Notes: generated by a model from the sequence alone, not told the origin. Shown: positions 34,420 through 44,581, numbered from the stretch's first letter. The stretch is DNA of 64,000 nucleotides from Plebeiibacterium sediminum (GCF_026013605.1 NZ_JAPDPJ010000001.1:310001-374000), one strand, 5' to 3'. Numbers and translations: made by a program.

Positions 34420-34800
34420 TTATTTTTTTGGACTTGTTGTTGGTTGGGAATTTTCACCCTTTCCTCCCATCTCACATTTCCCGGTAAATATAGCTCCTGG
34501 TTCTATTGTAAGTTTAGCTGTTATAATATCTCCGATTAGTTTTGAAGTAGATTTAAGAGATAAAAGTTCACTTACTAAAATCTTACCTTCAATACCTCCA
34601 GATACTTCAGAGTTTGCGCAATTTATTTCACCTTTAACTCTTCCGTTTGGTCCAATAACAACTTTTCCTTTAGAAAGTATGTTACCTTCTATTTCACCAT
34701 CGATTCTGATATCTCCATTAGTTTCAATGTTTCCAGAGATCTTTGTTCCTGAACCAATCATGTTTGGTAACTTATTTTCCGGTTCGTATGATTTAGCCAT
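34420..34800 (-). CDS. Bactofilin family polymer-forming protein
   Basis: 126 residues. The central part is a right-handed beta-helix with repeated IxGNIETNGDIRIDG-like turns (GTKISGNIETNGDIRIDGE; KVVIGPNGRVKGE), the DUF583/bactofilin core, with short disordered tails. Bactofilins polymerise without nucleotide and act as membrane-linked scaffolds for cell shape or for placing enzymes. It opens the atp operon, an arrangement common in Bacteroidota. A -7 element lies 65 nt upstream. Confidence 0.9.
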   Translation of the reverse strand: MAKSYEPENKLPNMIGSGTKISGNIETNGDIRIDGEIEGNILSKGKVVIGPNGRVKGEINCANSEVSGGIEGKILVSELLSLKSTSKLIGDIITAKLTIEPGAIFTGKCEMGGKGENSQPTTSPKK

Positions 34801-34865
34801 CTTTTAAAATATTTATCTATTACGATTATTATTAATTGAGGTTTCAAAGAAAACAAAAAAATAAA

Positions 34866-34873
34866 CAAATCTA
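34866..34873 (-). promoter_or_regulatory. Candidate -7 element for the bactofilin-atp operon
   Basis: Minus strand TAGATTTG fits TAnnTTTG, 65 nt before the bactofilin ATG. A TTTG at 34899-34902 (minus) is 25 nt away, longer than the usual spacer. Confidence 0.4.
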
Positions 34874-34913
34874 ATTTAGGTTAATTCATTTATAAAAGCA
34901 AAGTTTGAAAAAC

Positions 34914-36725
34914 TCATACCAGAAATTCTTTTATTTTCTTTAACTGAATTTCCTTGTTTACTTGCCTTAAATTTTTGGCTGTATTGGTATAATAAACATG
35001 TTTAGATATAAAATCATATTGCTTTTTATTCCATTCCCTCTGAGTCATTTTTCCATTAAAATAACACACTTCTTCCCATAATTTTTCTGATAAGGGTATA
35101 AAATCAGCCCTGCCTAGGTAATCCAAGTCAGCATCTTTTATAATTTTTTCCATTAATAACTTTGGTTCAACATTCATTTCAGTTGCCATTATTAACTGGT
35201 TTATTGCTTCAATCTCGCTACCACTATAGTTAAATTTAGGCAATATTTCACGTGCAATTCGTGCACTTTGAATTTCATGTTTGTCCGGATTTACCATATA
35301 TCCAGTATCATGAAATAACGCCGCAGTTTTTACAAGAAGTAATTCCTTACTATTTAAACCCTCAGCTCTTCCTATTACCTCCACCTGGGTACAAACATCA
35401 ATAGTATGTTTTACATTATGATACTTTAACGAAGATGGCAATTCCTGACGCAATTGAGTTAACACCAATTCTTCCAGGTCATTATACCTTATCCATTGTA
35501 ACTTAGTTTTAAAAGCATCGTTTGGTATTAGCCCTTCCTCATCTACTGATAGGTGAGGAACTATTCCTGTAACAAAGTACATATCCGTCTCCCCCTTATA
35601 TTTTATAGGCATTTTACCTCTGTACTCACATGTAAAAAAGTCTTTGATCAGTTGATAAGTAATTCCTGAGACATTAATTTTACCTGCAACACCTGAAGAT
35701 TCCATTCGGCTTGCAATATTAACAGTATCTCCCCAAATATCAAAGGAAAGTTTTTTTCTTCCAATTACGCCTGATATTACCGGGCCTGTGTGTATACCTA
35801 TTCGCAGCTGCCAAAATTCATCAGAATGTACGTTAGAGGAATGTTTGGATTTTTGCATATATCGCTGCATTTCAAGGGCAGCCAATACTACTTCAACTGG
35901 ATTAGTACTATTTTTTTCAGGCAAACCTCCGGCGCACATATAAGCATCTCCAATTGTTTTAATTTTTTCTATTTGATGTTTTTCTGCTACTTCATCAAAG
36001 TATACAAAAAAACGATCCAGTTCATCAATTAGTGTTTCTGGATTTAAATGCTCTACAATCTTAGTAAACCCCTGTATATCTGCAAATAAAACAGTCGCTT
36101 TTTCATATTTAACTGTAGCTTTATGAGTTAATTTGCGGTTTTCTTCCTCATTAGTATCTACTTTTGGCTTTAGATACTTACTAAAAAGTGGTGCAATAGA
36201 ATCCTGATGCCAATCATTAACTTTTTTATTTAATAAATCTACAACTCCAATTTTTATGATAACAAAAAATACAAATACAAAAACAACAAGTATAATACTT
36301 GATACCAAATACCTGCTGACTCCGCTCTTTACTTGAATGTGTATACTTTGACTGGCTTTTTCAGTTTGTACTATAAAGATATAGTTTCCTGAATCTAAAT
36401 TATAGTAGCTACAACTATTTTTGTAGGTCCAATTCTGAGGTTGAGTTTCAAAATCTTTCAGATAAAATTTATATTTCTCCTTAACTGATGATAAATTGAA
36501 AAAATCAAATTCAATAAAGTCATCAGTAGATATTTCTAACAAAAAATCATCATTTATTTGATCTGTATTGATGGTATCTCCGGAAACTATTATATTTTGT
36601 ATTAATTTTTCACTAATATTTAGATTAGCAGAAGCATAAACACTATGACTTAAAATCACAATCTGGTATAGAAATATAAATAACCCAAACTTATACCTGT
36701 ACACATCTCTAACGTAACCAATCAC
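34914..36725 (-). CDS. Membrane adenylate cyclase with Y_Y_Y-like sensor and C-terminal HD domain
   Basis: 603 residues. Signal peptide about 12-32; a periplasmic Y_Y_Y-like beta domain at 50-133 (YKFYLKDFETQPQNW then YYNLDSGNYIFIVQ); a transmembrane helix at 138-160; a class III nucleotidyl cyclase domain at 205-390; and an HD domain at 415-590. Cyclase metal ligands are Asp216 (FADIQGF) and Asp260 (TIGDAY). The substrate-specifying positions are Lys256 and Asp329 (in KIKTIGD and SFDIWGD), the ATP-type pair, with Asn336 and Arg340 as transition-state residues. The HD motif is His472-Asp473 in FHDTGY. It should therefore make cAMP, and the HD part may hydrolyse a phosphodiester. Alone between the atp operon and a universal stress gene. 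Confidence 0.85.
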   Translation of the reverse strand: MIGYVRDVYRYKFGLFIFLYQIVILSHSVYASANLNISEKLIQNIIVSGDTINTDQINDDFLLEISTDDFIEFDFFNLSSVKEKYKFYLKDFETQPQNWTYKNSCSYYNLDSGNYIFIVQTEKASQSIHIQVKSGVSRYLVSSIILVVFVFVFFVIIKIGVVDLLNKKVNDWHQDSIAPLFSKYLKPKVDTNEEENRKLTHKATVKYEKATVLFADIQGFTKIVEHLNPETLIDELDRFFVYFDEVAEKHQIEKIKTIGDAYMCAGGLPEKNSTNPVEVVLAALEMQRYMQKSKHSSNVHSDEFWQLRIGIHTGPVISGVIGRKKLSFDIWGDTVNIASRMESSGVAGKINVSGITYQLIKDFFTCEYRGKMPIKYKGETDMYFVTGIVPHLSVDEEGLIPNDAFKTKLQWIRYNDLEELVLTQLRQELPSSLKYHNVKHTIDVCTQVEVIGRAEGLNSKELLLVKTAALFHDTGYMVNPDKHEIQSARIAREILPKFNYSGSEIEAINQLIMATEMNVEPKLLMEKIIKDADLDYLGRADFIPLSEKLWEEVCYFNGKMTQREWNKKQYDFISKHVYYTNTAKNLRQVNKEIQLKKIKEFLV

Positions 36726-36818
36726 CAGATCTTGTTTTTTATATTTAAATTATTGATTTTATTTCAAAAGTAGTATATTTATTTCGCAAAATGAACCTAT
36801 GTTTTTTAAATAGTTTAT

Positions 36819-37652
36819 ATGGAAAATTCTGAAAGGACAATAATTGTACCTTATGATTTTACTGATATGGCGATGTATGCAGTAGAACATGCCATTGATC
36901 TTTCAAAAGGTAAAGATATTGGAATTACACTATTAAATATTGTAAAAAAAGAAAGTGAGATTAAGGATCTAACTGAAAAACTTTCTGCTGAAGCCAATAG
37001 TATTCATGAAAAATTTGGTGTAAAACCTAATTTCCTTGTTAAAGAAGGAACTATTTTCAAAACAATAAATCAGGTAGCAGAAGAACTTGAGGCTATTCTT
37101 ATTGTTATGGGCACTCATGGCATCAAAGGATTACAAAAACTAACCGGAAGCTGGGCTTTAAAAGTTATTGTTGGCTCAAAAATTCCATATTTTGTGGTTC
37201 AGGATTCTCCTACAAAAAATTTAGTTAGGAAAATGGTATTCCCTGTTGATTTCAGAACTGAAAACAAGGAAAAATTACATTGGGCTGAATTTATTTCGCA
37301 TTTTTTAAACACTAAAATCTATTTATTTAGTTCTTCAACTAAAGACGGAGCTGTTGAACCAAGAACTAAAGCAAATTTAGTTTTTTGTAAGAACTTTTTA
37401 TCAGATAAAGGAATTGATTACGAACTTAGTCTTTCTGAAGGTGGTGGCTCTTTTTCTCAGGAGACGCTAAACTACGCTAAAAAAATTGAGGCTAGTGGAA
37501 TCATAATCATGACAACAAGAGATATTGCATTTCACGATTACGTATTGGGTGCAAATGAACAACAAATTATTGCCAACGATTCAAAAGTTCCTGTTCTGGT
37601 AATTAATCCACGTACGGACTTAATGAAGTATGGCTATGGAGGTTTTGGTTGA
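36819..37652 (+). CDS. Universal stress protein, tandem UspA domains
   Basis: 277 residues made of two UspA-like halves (about 5-142 and 150-277). The first has IIVPYDFTDMAMYAVEHAIDL at its start and GTHGIKGLQKLTGSWALKVI, near the ATP-binding G-x2-G-x9-G(S/T) pattern. In the second half the matching region reads TTRDIAFHDYVLGANEQQII and lacks the glycine motif, so only the first half may bind nucleotide. Such proteins help survival under stress by unknown means. It diverges from the cyclase gene and is closed by a good terminator. Confidence 0.88.
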   Translation: MENSERTIIVPYDFTDMAMYAVEHAIDLSKGKDIGITLLNIVKKESEIKDLTEKLSAEANSIHEKFGVKPNFLVKEGTIFKTINQVAEELEAILIVMGTHGIKGLQKLTGSWALKVIVGSKIPYFVVQDSPTKNLVRKMVFPVDFRTENKEKLHWAEFISHFLNTKIYLFSSSTKDGAVEPRTKANLVFCKNFLSDKGIDYELSLSEGGGSFSQETLNYAKKIEASGIIIMTTRDIAFHDYVLGANEQQIIANDSKVPVLVINPRTDLMKYGYGGFG

Positions 37653-37680
37653 TATCATAATTATTTAAAATATAACATTA

Positions 37681-37710
37681 AACAACGGCCCACGGTCGTT
37701 GTTTTTTTTT
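37681..37710 (+). terminator. Rho-independent terminator after the universal stress gene
   Basis: Ten-pair hairpin (AACAACGGCC / GGTCGTTGTT, one G-T pair, 3-nt loop) directly followed by nine to ten T. A textbook terminator. Confidence 0.92.
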
Positions 37711-37765
37711 AAATGATAAATAATTTTACAACAATAAATTCGTTTCTACTATAAACAATACATTT

Positions 37766-38356
37766 ATGGAATTAGTTTTTGCCACTAATAATTTAAATAA
37801 ACTCACAGAATTACAAAACATTATAACTGACTCGATTGTTCTTAAGTGTCTTTCTGACATTAATTGTAAAGAAGAAATTCCTGAAACAGGAGATACTTTA
37901 GAGGATAATGCCTCACAAAAATCGACCTACATATATTCAAAATATAAGATTAACTGCTTTTCTGACGATACAGGACTAGAAATTGAAGCGTTAAATGGAG
38001 CTCCTGGTGTTTATAGTGCCAGATATGCAGGAGAAGATAAAGATGCGAAAAAAAATATGACTCGGGTTCTTCAGGAACTTAATGGAATTAAAAATAGAAA
38101 AGCAAGGTTTCGAACTGTTATTTCTTTAATTATAGATGGGAAGGAACACCAATTTGAAGGAGTTGTAAACGGTCAAATAACAGAAATTGAATCTGGTAAA
38201 GAAGGTTTTGGATATGATCCTATTTTTATTCCTGATGGTTATACTAAAACTTTTGCCGAGTTATCCTTAGATGAAAAGAATAAAATTAGTCACCGTGGCA
38301 ACGCGGTTAAAAAATTAGTAAAATATCTTAATACCAACTATACAGAAAACAAATAA
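37766..38356 (+). CDS. rdgB: dITP/XTP pyrophosphatase
   Basis: 196 residues of the Ham1/RdgB family, which removes inosine and xanthosine triphosphates from the nucleotide pool. Motifs: [16 protein letters not shown] at the start, [25 protein letters not shown] (metal and substrate site), [21 protein letters not shown] and [10 protein letters not shown] near the C-terminus. The length is standard. It is followed after 39 nt by porZ. Confidence 0.95.
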   Translation: MELVFATNNLNKLTELQNIITDSIVLKCLSDINCKEEIPETGDTLEDNASQKSTYIYSKYKINCFSDDTGLEIEALNGAPGVYSARYAGEDKDAKKNMTRVLQELNGIKNRKARFRTVISLIIDGKEHQFEGVVNGQITEIESGKEGFGYDPIFIPDGYTKTFAELSLDEKNKISHRGNAVKKLVKYLNTNYTENK

Positions 38357-38395
38357 ACAAACAACTGTTTCTAATATCAATCAATTACCTCTTAT

Positions 38396-40747
38396 ATGAA
38401 ATATATTTTTATTTTTTGTTTAGCTATAATACTTCCAACTAAAACATTTACTCAAGCCTCCATCGGAGATTGGCAGGAGTATTTAAGCTTTTCAAATGTT
38501 CAGAATATTGAAAAAATAGATCATATTATATATGCAGCTAGTGATATTGGAATTTTTACATATGATACAAATGACTTTATAATACAAAAGCATACAAAAA
38601 TTAATGGTTTAAGTGATATCGGTATTTCAACAATTAAAAGAATACCAAATTCATCCAAACTTTTTATAGGATATGAAAATGGAAATATTGATATTTTAGA
38701 AAATGGGAATATCAATAATATCCCTGAATTAAAAATTAAATCAATATCAAACAGCAAAAAAATAAACAATGTTGATTTTATAAACAATCAGGCATATTGT
38801 GCTACTGATTTTGGGATTTTAGTTGTGGATTACAATAAATTAGAAATATCTGATTTTTATTACATAGGCGATAATGCTTCCCCACTAACTGTTAATCAGA
38901 TAGCTCATACATCCGATTCAATTTTTGCAGCGACTAAAGAAGGTTTAAGAAAAGCACCTTTAAATAGTACTTCGTTAGCATATTATGAAACCTGGGAATA
39001 CACATCTGAAGATCATAGTGAATTCAGTGGAGTAATTTCTGTAAATGATATGATAATAACTACTAAACACACAAATACCTATCAAACTTACGCATACTCA
39101 AACAATAACTGGAATATTATAAACTCTGCAAGTAATTTTATTAAACTGCAATCATTCACAAATAACTTTGCCATAGTACTTAATAACGAAATTGAATTAT
39201 ACTACAACAATCTAATACATCAAAGCACAATATCAGAATACCAGATTGAGGATAAAAAGTTAAGTATTGCTTATACTTGTATTTTAATTGATGATGAAAT
39301 AGAATGGGTTGGTGATAAGAACAATGGATTAATTAAAATTGGAGAACCTTTTGATTTACAAATAGTGCCTGATGGTCCTTACTCCAACAGAAGCTTTAAA
39401 ATAATTACCACTGCTAATGCTCTCTGGACAACCACTGGTGATTATAACCAAACACGACGAATTCCTGCAGAGGTTTCTATTTTTAGAGATCATGAATGGA
39501 AACATTTAAATTCTTCAACAGATCCTTTATTTCAAAATTACAACAACATTACGGATATTGTAATTGATCCTAATAATGAATCGCATGTCTATTTAGCAAG
39601 TTATAATAACGGAATTTTAGAACTAGAAGATGATAAAGCTGTTTATCAGTACAATGACCAAAATAGTGGTTTACAAAAAGTATATATCTGGGAACTTGTT
39701 GCCTCAATAGTACTTGATAATGATGGTAACCTATATGCAAACAACCAGGAAGTAACTTATCCTATCGTAGTTAAACCTGTGGGTGTAACCGATGACAAGG
39801 AATCATGGATACAATACAATTATTTACCTTATGACAATCCAGGTGACCAGTTTTGGATTAGAAAAATGATTTATACAAGCTGGGGTGATATTTGGTGTAC
39901 AACCACTGATCAGGCCTTTGGTTTATTTATTATGAATACTAATGGTACACCTTATAATCCTGAAGACGATATTTATAGAAGCCCAAGAACAACAGCGAGC
40001 TTTAATGATTCCCGAAATTCTGTTATTAGTTTATGGGATGAAGATGGTAACAGCATTACATCACGACTACAATGTTTGGCAGAAGATAAAAATGGTTATA
40101 TATGGATTGGGTCTGATGAAGGACCTCTTGTTTATTACAGACCTCAGACTGTTTTTGAAGAAGATTATCCACAGGTTTCAAAAATTCTTGTACCGAGAAA
40201 TGATGGTAGTGGACTTGCTGACTACCTACTTGAAAATGAAAATATCGCAACTATTGAGGTTGATGGAGCAAACAGAAAATGGTTTGGAACACAAAATGGT
40301 GTTTATTTAATATCTGAAGATGGAACTGAAACGATCCATCATTTCACCAAAGAAAATAGTCCACTCATATCAAATATCATCAATAGTATTACAATTAACC
40401 CAGAAAGTGGCGAAGTGTTTTTCGGTACAGATAAAGGTATTGTTTCATTCATAGGCACAGCAACAGAAGGTAAAGAAAATTATAATTCTGTATTGGTTTT
40501 CCCAAATCCGGTAAAACCAGGATATGATGGTGAAATAACAATATCTGGTTTAATAGAAAACACAACAACCTTAATTACCGACATTAGTGGTAAGCTTGTA
40601 TATCAGGCAATATCTACTGGCGGGCAAGTTGTATGGAATGGTCGTAACTTAAATAATAACAAAGTGTCTAGTGGTGTTTACTTAGTTTTTTCAACAAATG
40701 AATACGGAGAAAAATCTCTTGCCACTAAAATTATGATTGTCAGATAA
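38396..40747 (+). CDS. porZ: PorZ-like beta-propeller protein of the type IX secretion system
   Basis: 783 residues. Signal peptide 1-20 (ends FTQA). The start of the mature chain (IGDWQEYLSFSNVQNIEKIDHIIYAASDIGIFTYD) and the NGLSDIGISTIK block match PorZ of Porphyromonas. Repeated propeller blades span about 25-690, with recurring GLxSxWG, IWIGSDEGPLVYY and GTQNGVYLISEDG patterns. The last about 80 residues (VLVFPNPVKPGYDGEITISG ... VSSGVYLVFSTNEYGEKSLATKIMIVR) form a type A sorting (CTD) domain. PorZ sits on the cell surface with the PorU sortase and helps attach T9SS cargo to A-LPS. Its presence implies a T9SS in this organism. Confidence 0.88.
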   Translation: MKYIFIFCLAIILPTKTFTQASIGDWQEYLSFSNVQNIEKIDHIIYAASDIGIFTYDTNDFIIQKHTKINGLSDIGISTIKRIPNSSKLFIGYENGNIDILENGNINNIPELKIKSISNSKKINNVDFINNQAYCATDFGILVVDYNKLEISDFYYIGDNASPLTVNQIAHTSDSIFAATKEGLRKAPLNSTSLAYYETWEYTSEDHSEFSGVISVNDMIITTKHTNTYQTYAYSNNNWNIINSASNFIKLQSFTNNFAIVLNNEIELYYNNLIHQSTISEYQIEDKKLSIAYTCILIDDEIEWVGDKNNGLIKIGEPFDLQIVPDGPYSNRSFKIITTANALWTTTGDYNQTRRIPAEVSIFRDHEWKHLNSSTDPLFQNYNNITDIVIDPNNESHVYLASYNNGILELEDDKAVYQYNDQNSGLQKVYIWELVASIVLDNDGNLYANNQEVTYPIVVKPVGVTDDKESWIQYNYLPYDNPGDQFWIRKMIYTSWGDIWCTTTDQAFGLFIMNTNGTPYNPEDDIYRSPRTTASFNDSRNSVISLWDEDGNSITSRLQCLAEDKNGYIWIGSDEGPLVYYRPQTVFEEDYPQVSKILVPRNDGSGLADYLLENENIATIEVDGANRKWFGTQNGVYLISEDGTETIHHFTKENSPLISNIINSITINPESGEVFFGTDKGIVSFIGTATEGKENYNSVLVFPNPVKPGYDGEITISGLIENTTTLITDISGKLVYQAISTGGQVVWNGRNLNNNKVSSGVYLVFSTNEYGEKSLATKIMIVR

Positions 40748-40780
40748 CATAACACATTTTTATTTTACATTTAAGCGGAC

Positions 40781-40788
40781 TATTTTTG
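40781..40788 (+). promoter_or_regulatory. Candidate -7 element for the 912-residue protein gene
   Basis: TATTTTTG fits TAnnTTTG and lies in the same CTATTTTTGTGA context as the thyA element, 24 nt before the ATG. The -33 region is weak. Confidence 0.48.
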
Positions 40789-40812
40789 TGAGAAACCAAA
40801 GTTAAAAATTAC

Positions 40813-43551
40813 ATGCTTAAACGGATTATTACTATTTCTGCTTGTGTCATTTTAGGTGGTGTGTTACTATACGCATACTTTTTTTTACACGATTACAAAA
40901 ACTATAAAAACAACAATGCAATAAAAGGGATCCCAACAGATGTTTCGTTTATCTTTAGAGTTGATAATCCTAATAATATCATTGAGTTTATTCAAGAAAA
41001 AACAGAATATAGTAGTGACTTGAAGAGCTTTGAATGGTTTAATTCCTTTTTCAGTACAATCAGTAAATTAGACAGTTCTGAAGTATATAACAACAAGGCT
41101 TTCAATAACCTAAAAAACAAATCATTAACTATTTCACTGCATCAAGAGGGGAAAAGTACACTTAGTCCTTTATTTATTTATGAAGTTAATAATAAAGCTG
41201 AAAATAAACTCCTTAGTTCGTTACTAACAGAAAACAAACCTTCTGATTGGAGCATATCAGAACGAAAATATAACTCAAACTTTATTTATAAAATAAGAGA
41301 TAATAAAGAGCTCTTTGAAACATATTTATCTTTTGAGAATGGTTTATTACTTATCAGCCCCTCTTCTTTAATAATTGAAAAATCGCTCAGACAACTTGAT
41401 ACTGAGTATTCATTAGAAAAAGAAAAAACTTTTGATCAACTATTTAAAACTGCTGGAGACAATAGTGATATTAATTTATTTATCAATTTTAAAAACTCCA
41501 GTGACTTGTTAAATAATTTATTAAAACATGACATTGGTAATTCGCTCTCTTTTATTAATAAAATTGGAGATTGGGGAGAACTGGATATTAATCTTAGTAG
41601 CGACATCATAAGTATAAATGGTTTTATATACCCTTCTAAGAATCATGAAAAATTAAGCATTTTACTAAAAGGAATGAATCCTTCTACGTCAAGAATAAGC
41701 AAATGCATTCCTTCAAATTCAACTTTTTATCTTAGTTATAATATTGATGACAGTGATATTTTACAAAACAATTTAGATGCATATCTAAATGCTACAGGTA
41801 ATATATCCTCATTTAATGACAAACTGCACTCCTACTCTAATATATTAGAAACAGAAGAATATCTAAGAACAGTTTTTAATTTTGTTGAAGATGAATTTGC
41901 CTTGGTTTTTACACCCAATAATACATCAATTCAGGATGAAGGTAAATATCTAATTATTGAAACAATAAGTAAATCAAAAACACTAAAATCTCTTGGTAAC
42001 ATTATAGATTCTTCAATTGAACCAGTTTACAAATATAATCTGGACACTGAAACTGCTTTTCCGATATATAATGCAAAAGGTCTTGAGGGCATATCATATA
42101 TATTTAATCAATTTGTTCCTGACCCACCATCTAAGTTCTTCACTTTTATTGACAACTATCTTGTATTTTCAAATAGTATTAATTCACTTAAGTCAATTAT
42201 ATATTCCTTTGAACTAAAAAAAACATTGTATCACAGTAAATATTATCAACAGTTTAATGAAAACTTTTCTTACAAGGAAAACCTGTTTATGTATTGTGAT
42301 TTATCAAAAATATCATTGATTATACCTAATGAATCTTCCAATAGTATTCTTAATCCAAACAAGGAACAAAAAGATGCACTATCGAAATTTTATGGGATAG
42401 GAATTCAAGTATCAAATGCAAATCAATTACTATATACTAATACTTGTGTTGAATATTTACCTGTTAGAGAAAATGAACCGAGAACTGTATGGCAAAGCGG
42501 TTTAGACAGCACAATTTTTTCCAAACCCAGTATAGTGCTTAACCATAACACTAAAGAAAAAGAAATATTAGTTCAGGATAAATCCAATATTTTATATCTG
42601 ATAGCTAACAACGGCAAAATTTTGTGGCAAAAAAAGCTTGACAATCCAATACTAAGCGAAATATATCAAATTGATTATTATCAAAACAATAAATTGCAGT
42701 ATCTATTTAATACAAAGGAAAGAATATACTTATTAGATAGAAATGGGAATTATGTTGAAAAATATCCAATAAACTTTAGTCATGAGGCTACAAATGGCCT
42801 GGCTTTGTTTGATTACGACAACAATAGAAATTACAGAATTTTTGTTGCGTGTAATAATAAGGAAACTTATGTATACGATAAAAGCGGTAAACAAATAAAA
42901 GGGTGGAAAGCCTCACAAACAGAAGGTATAGTGAATAATCCTATACAACATTTTAGAATTAATAATAAAGATTACATAGTATTTTCTGATGACAAGAGAA
43001 ATTATATACTTAACAGAAAAGGTAATACCAGAGTAACCATTAAAAATGACTTTATTCGAAATAAAAATAGTCTGTTTTATGAATTTAATAATAACTCCAT
43101 AATTACATCAGATAAAATGGGTAATGCAAGACTAATTAATTTAGAAAATGGAGAAACATCTCAAATTAAATTAAAAAATACAGATGAAGAGCATTACTTT
43201 ATTTCAAGTGACGTAACAAATAATCCAGAGAATGAGCTTTTAATTCTAACACACGATCACCTCAATTTATACACAAATAAAGGTAATAAAATATTTTCTG
43301 AAGAAGTTGAAGGCAATATTTCCCTTGTGGCTGATATTTACTACTTCTCATCAGCCAATAAAAAAATAGGGATTTATGACGAGAAAAATCAAAAAATATA
43401 TCTTTTTAACAGCAACGGAAATTTATACAAAAACTTTCCTTTAAAAGGAAAGTCTCGGTTTAGTATAGGTTTTCTAAGTTCAACAAGTAGTCAATTTAAT
43501 CTTATTGTTGGGGGTGATAACAATTACCTCTATAATTATCGAATAGAATAG
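40813..43551 (+). CDS. Large membrane-anchored protein with C-terminal propeller-like repeats, function unknown
   Basis: 912 residues. One N-terminal transmembrane helix (about 6-27) is followed by an extracytoplasmic region. Residues 40-560 hold a repeated module: the stretch with TDVSFIFRVDNPNNIIEFIQ near the start resembles NSTFYLSYNIDDSDILQNNLD near residue 300, suggesting an internally duplicated alpha/beta fold. Residues about 560-912 read as a PQQ-like or beta-propeller domain, with blades such as NGKILWQKKLDNPILSEIYQ, ERIYLLDRNGNYVEKYP and KETYVYDKSGKQIKGW. No enzyme motif was recognised. It starts 65 nt after porZ and has its own -7 element, and precedes an oxidoreductase by 14 nt. 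Confidence 0.7.
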   Translation: MLKRIITISACVILGGVLLYAYFFLHDYKNYKNNNAIKGIPTDVSFIFRVDNPNNIIEFIQEKTEYSSDLKSFEWFNSFFSTISKLDSSEVYNNKAFNNLKNKSLTISLHQEGKSTLSPLFIYEVNNKAENKLLSSLLTENKPSDWSISERKYNSNFIYKIRDNKELFETYLSFENGLLLISPSSLIIEKSLRQLDTEYSLEKEKTFDQLFKTAGDNSDINLFINFKNSSDLLNNLLKHDIGNSLSFINKIGDWGELDINLSSDIISINGFIYPSKNHEKLSILLKGMNPSTSRISKCIPSNSTFYLSYNIDDSDILQNNLDAYLNATGNISSFNDKLHSYSNILETEEYLRTVFNFVEDEFALVFTPNNTSIQDEGKYLIIETISKSKTLKSLGNIIDSSIEPVYKYNLDTETAFPIYNAKGLEGISYIFNQFVPDPPSKFFTFIDNYLVFSNSINSLKSIIYSFELKKTLYHSKYYQQFNENFSYKENLFMYCDLSKISLIIPNESSNSILNPNKEQKDALSKFYGIGIQVSNANQLLYTNTCVEYLPVRENEPRTVWQSGLDSTIFSKPSIVLNHNTKEKEILVQDKSNILYLIANNGKILWQKKLDNPILSEIYQIDYYQNNKLQYLFNTKERIYLLDRNGNYVEKYPINFSHEATNGLALFDYDNNRNYRIFVACNNKETYVYDKSGKQIKGWKASQTEGIVNNPIQHFRINNKDYIVFSDDKRNYILNRKGNTRVTIKNDFIRNKNSLFYEFNNNSIITSDKMGNARLINLENGETSQIKLKNTDEEHYFISSDVTNNPENELLILTHDHLNLYTNKGNKIFSEEVEGNISLVADIYYFSSANKKIGIYDEKNQKIYLFNSNGNLYKNFPLKGKSRFSIGFLSSTSSQFNLIVGGDNNYLYNYRIE

Positions 43552-43565
43552 TAAAATAAATAGTT

Positions 43566-44552
43566 ATGAAGAAAATTAATATTGGAGTACTCGGTGTTTC
43601 TAATCATCTTTTAAAACGCATTATTTTACCATTAAATAACATTAGCAATGGTTGCATATACGCTATTGCTTCAAGAAATGAAGATAACGCAGCTCAATTT
43701 GCTAAAAAATTTAATATTCCAAAATTCTACGGCTCATACGAAGCCTTATTAAATGATCCGGTAATAAATGCAGTATATATTCCTTTACCAAACCATTTAC
43801 ATCTAAAATGGATAAAAGAAGCTGCTCTAAAAGGAAAACATATTATATGTGAAAAACCTATAACTCTAAACGAAGATGAAGCAAAACAAGCTTTAACGTA
43901 TGCAAATAACAATAAAGTATTGCTACAGGAGGCATTTATGTATAAATTCCATCCACAATGGATTCATGCTTTAAATTTAATAAGAACAAACCAATTAGGA
44001 CAAGTTAAATATATTAGAACTTCATTTGCTTATAACAACCCAAATCCAAACAATATTAGAAATATTAAGGAGTTTGGTGGTGGAGCAATTATGGATATTG
44101 GATGTTACGCTATATCACTTTCCCGATACATTTTACAACAAGAACCATCACAAGTTATGGCATTAATGCAACATCATGAAAGTTTTAAAACAGATACATT
44201 ATCAACAGCAATTTTAGATTTTAATGGTATTCATTCTTTATTTACAGTTTCTACGCTTACAGAAGCTAATCAATCCGTTGAAATAGTTGCTACAGATGGA
44301 ATTATTAACATACACATTCCTTTCAATACTTATGTAGATACTAAGTCTAAAATAACTATTTCCACTGCACAGGGTTCGAGAGACGTAGAATTTAATGTCT
44401 GTGATCAATATGGACTAATGTTCGAGAACTTTTGTAGTAAAATCATAGAAAATGAAACTGAAAATACAGAAGTAAAAGATGCTATCAATAACATGAAAGT
44501 CATTGATGCCTTATTTAAATCGAGTGAAACCAAATCCTGGGTACAGATATAA
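43566..44552 (+). CDS. Gfo/Idh/MocA family oxidoreductase
   Basis: 328 residues. A Rossmann-type NAD(P) domain (1-120) begins INIGVLGVSNHLLKRIILP, where the usual GxGxxG is altered to GVLGVSNHL, and contains the hallmark EKP in IICEKPITLNEDEA. The C-terminal alpha/beta domain carries GGGAIMDIGCYAISLSRYIL with the catalytic-region Asp and Gly-rich loop. Family members oxidise or reduce sugars, inositols or biliverdin-like compounds; the substrate is unknown. It is 14 nt after the 912-residue protein gene and ends at a strong bidirectional terminator. Confidence 0.86.
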   Translation: MKKINIGVLGVSNHLLKRIILPLNNISNGCIYAIASRNEDNAAQFAKKFNIPKFYGSYEALLNDPVINAVYIPLPNHLHLKWIKEAALKGKHIICEKPITLNEDEAKQALTYANNNKVLLQEAFMYKFHPQWIHALNLIRTNQLGQVKYIRTSFAYNNPNPNNIRNIKEFGGGAIMDIGCYAISLSRYILQQEPSQVMALMQHHESFKTDTLSTAILDFNGIHSLFTVSTLTEANQSVEIVATDGIINIHIPFNTYVDTKSKITISTAQGSRDVEFNVCDQYGLMFENFCSKIIENETENTEVKDAINNMKVIDALFKSSETKSWVQI

Positions 44553-44581
44553 AAAAAGCGGTGACAAAAACACCGCTTTTT
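44553..44581. terminator. Bidirectional terminator between the oxidoreductase and the che-sia array
   Basis: Eleven-pair hairpin (A-AAAAGCGGTG / CACCGCTTTT-T) with a 7-nt loop, overlapping the end of the oxidoreductase stop region and followed by T-rich DNA on both strands. Confidence 0.88.
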
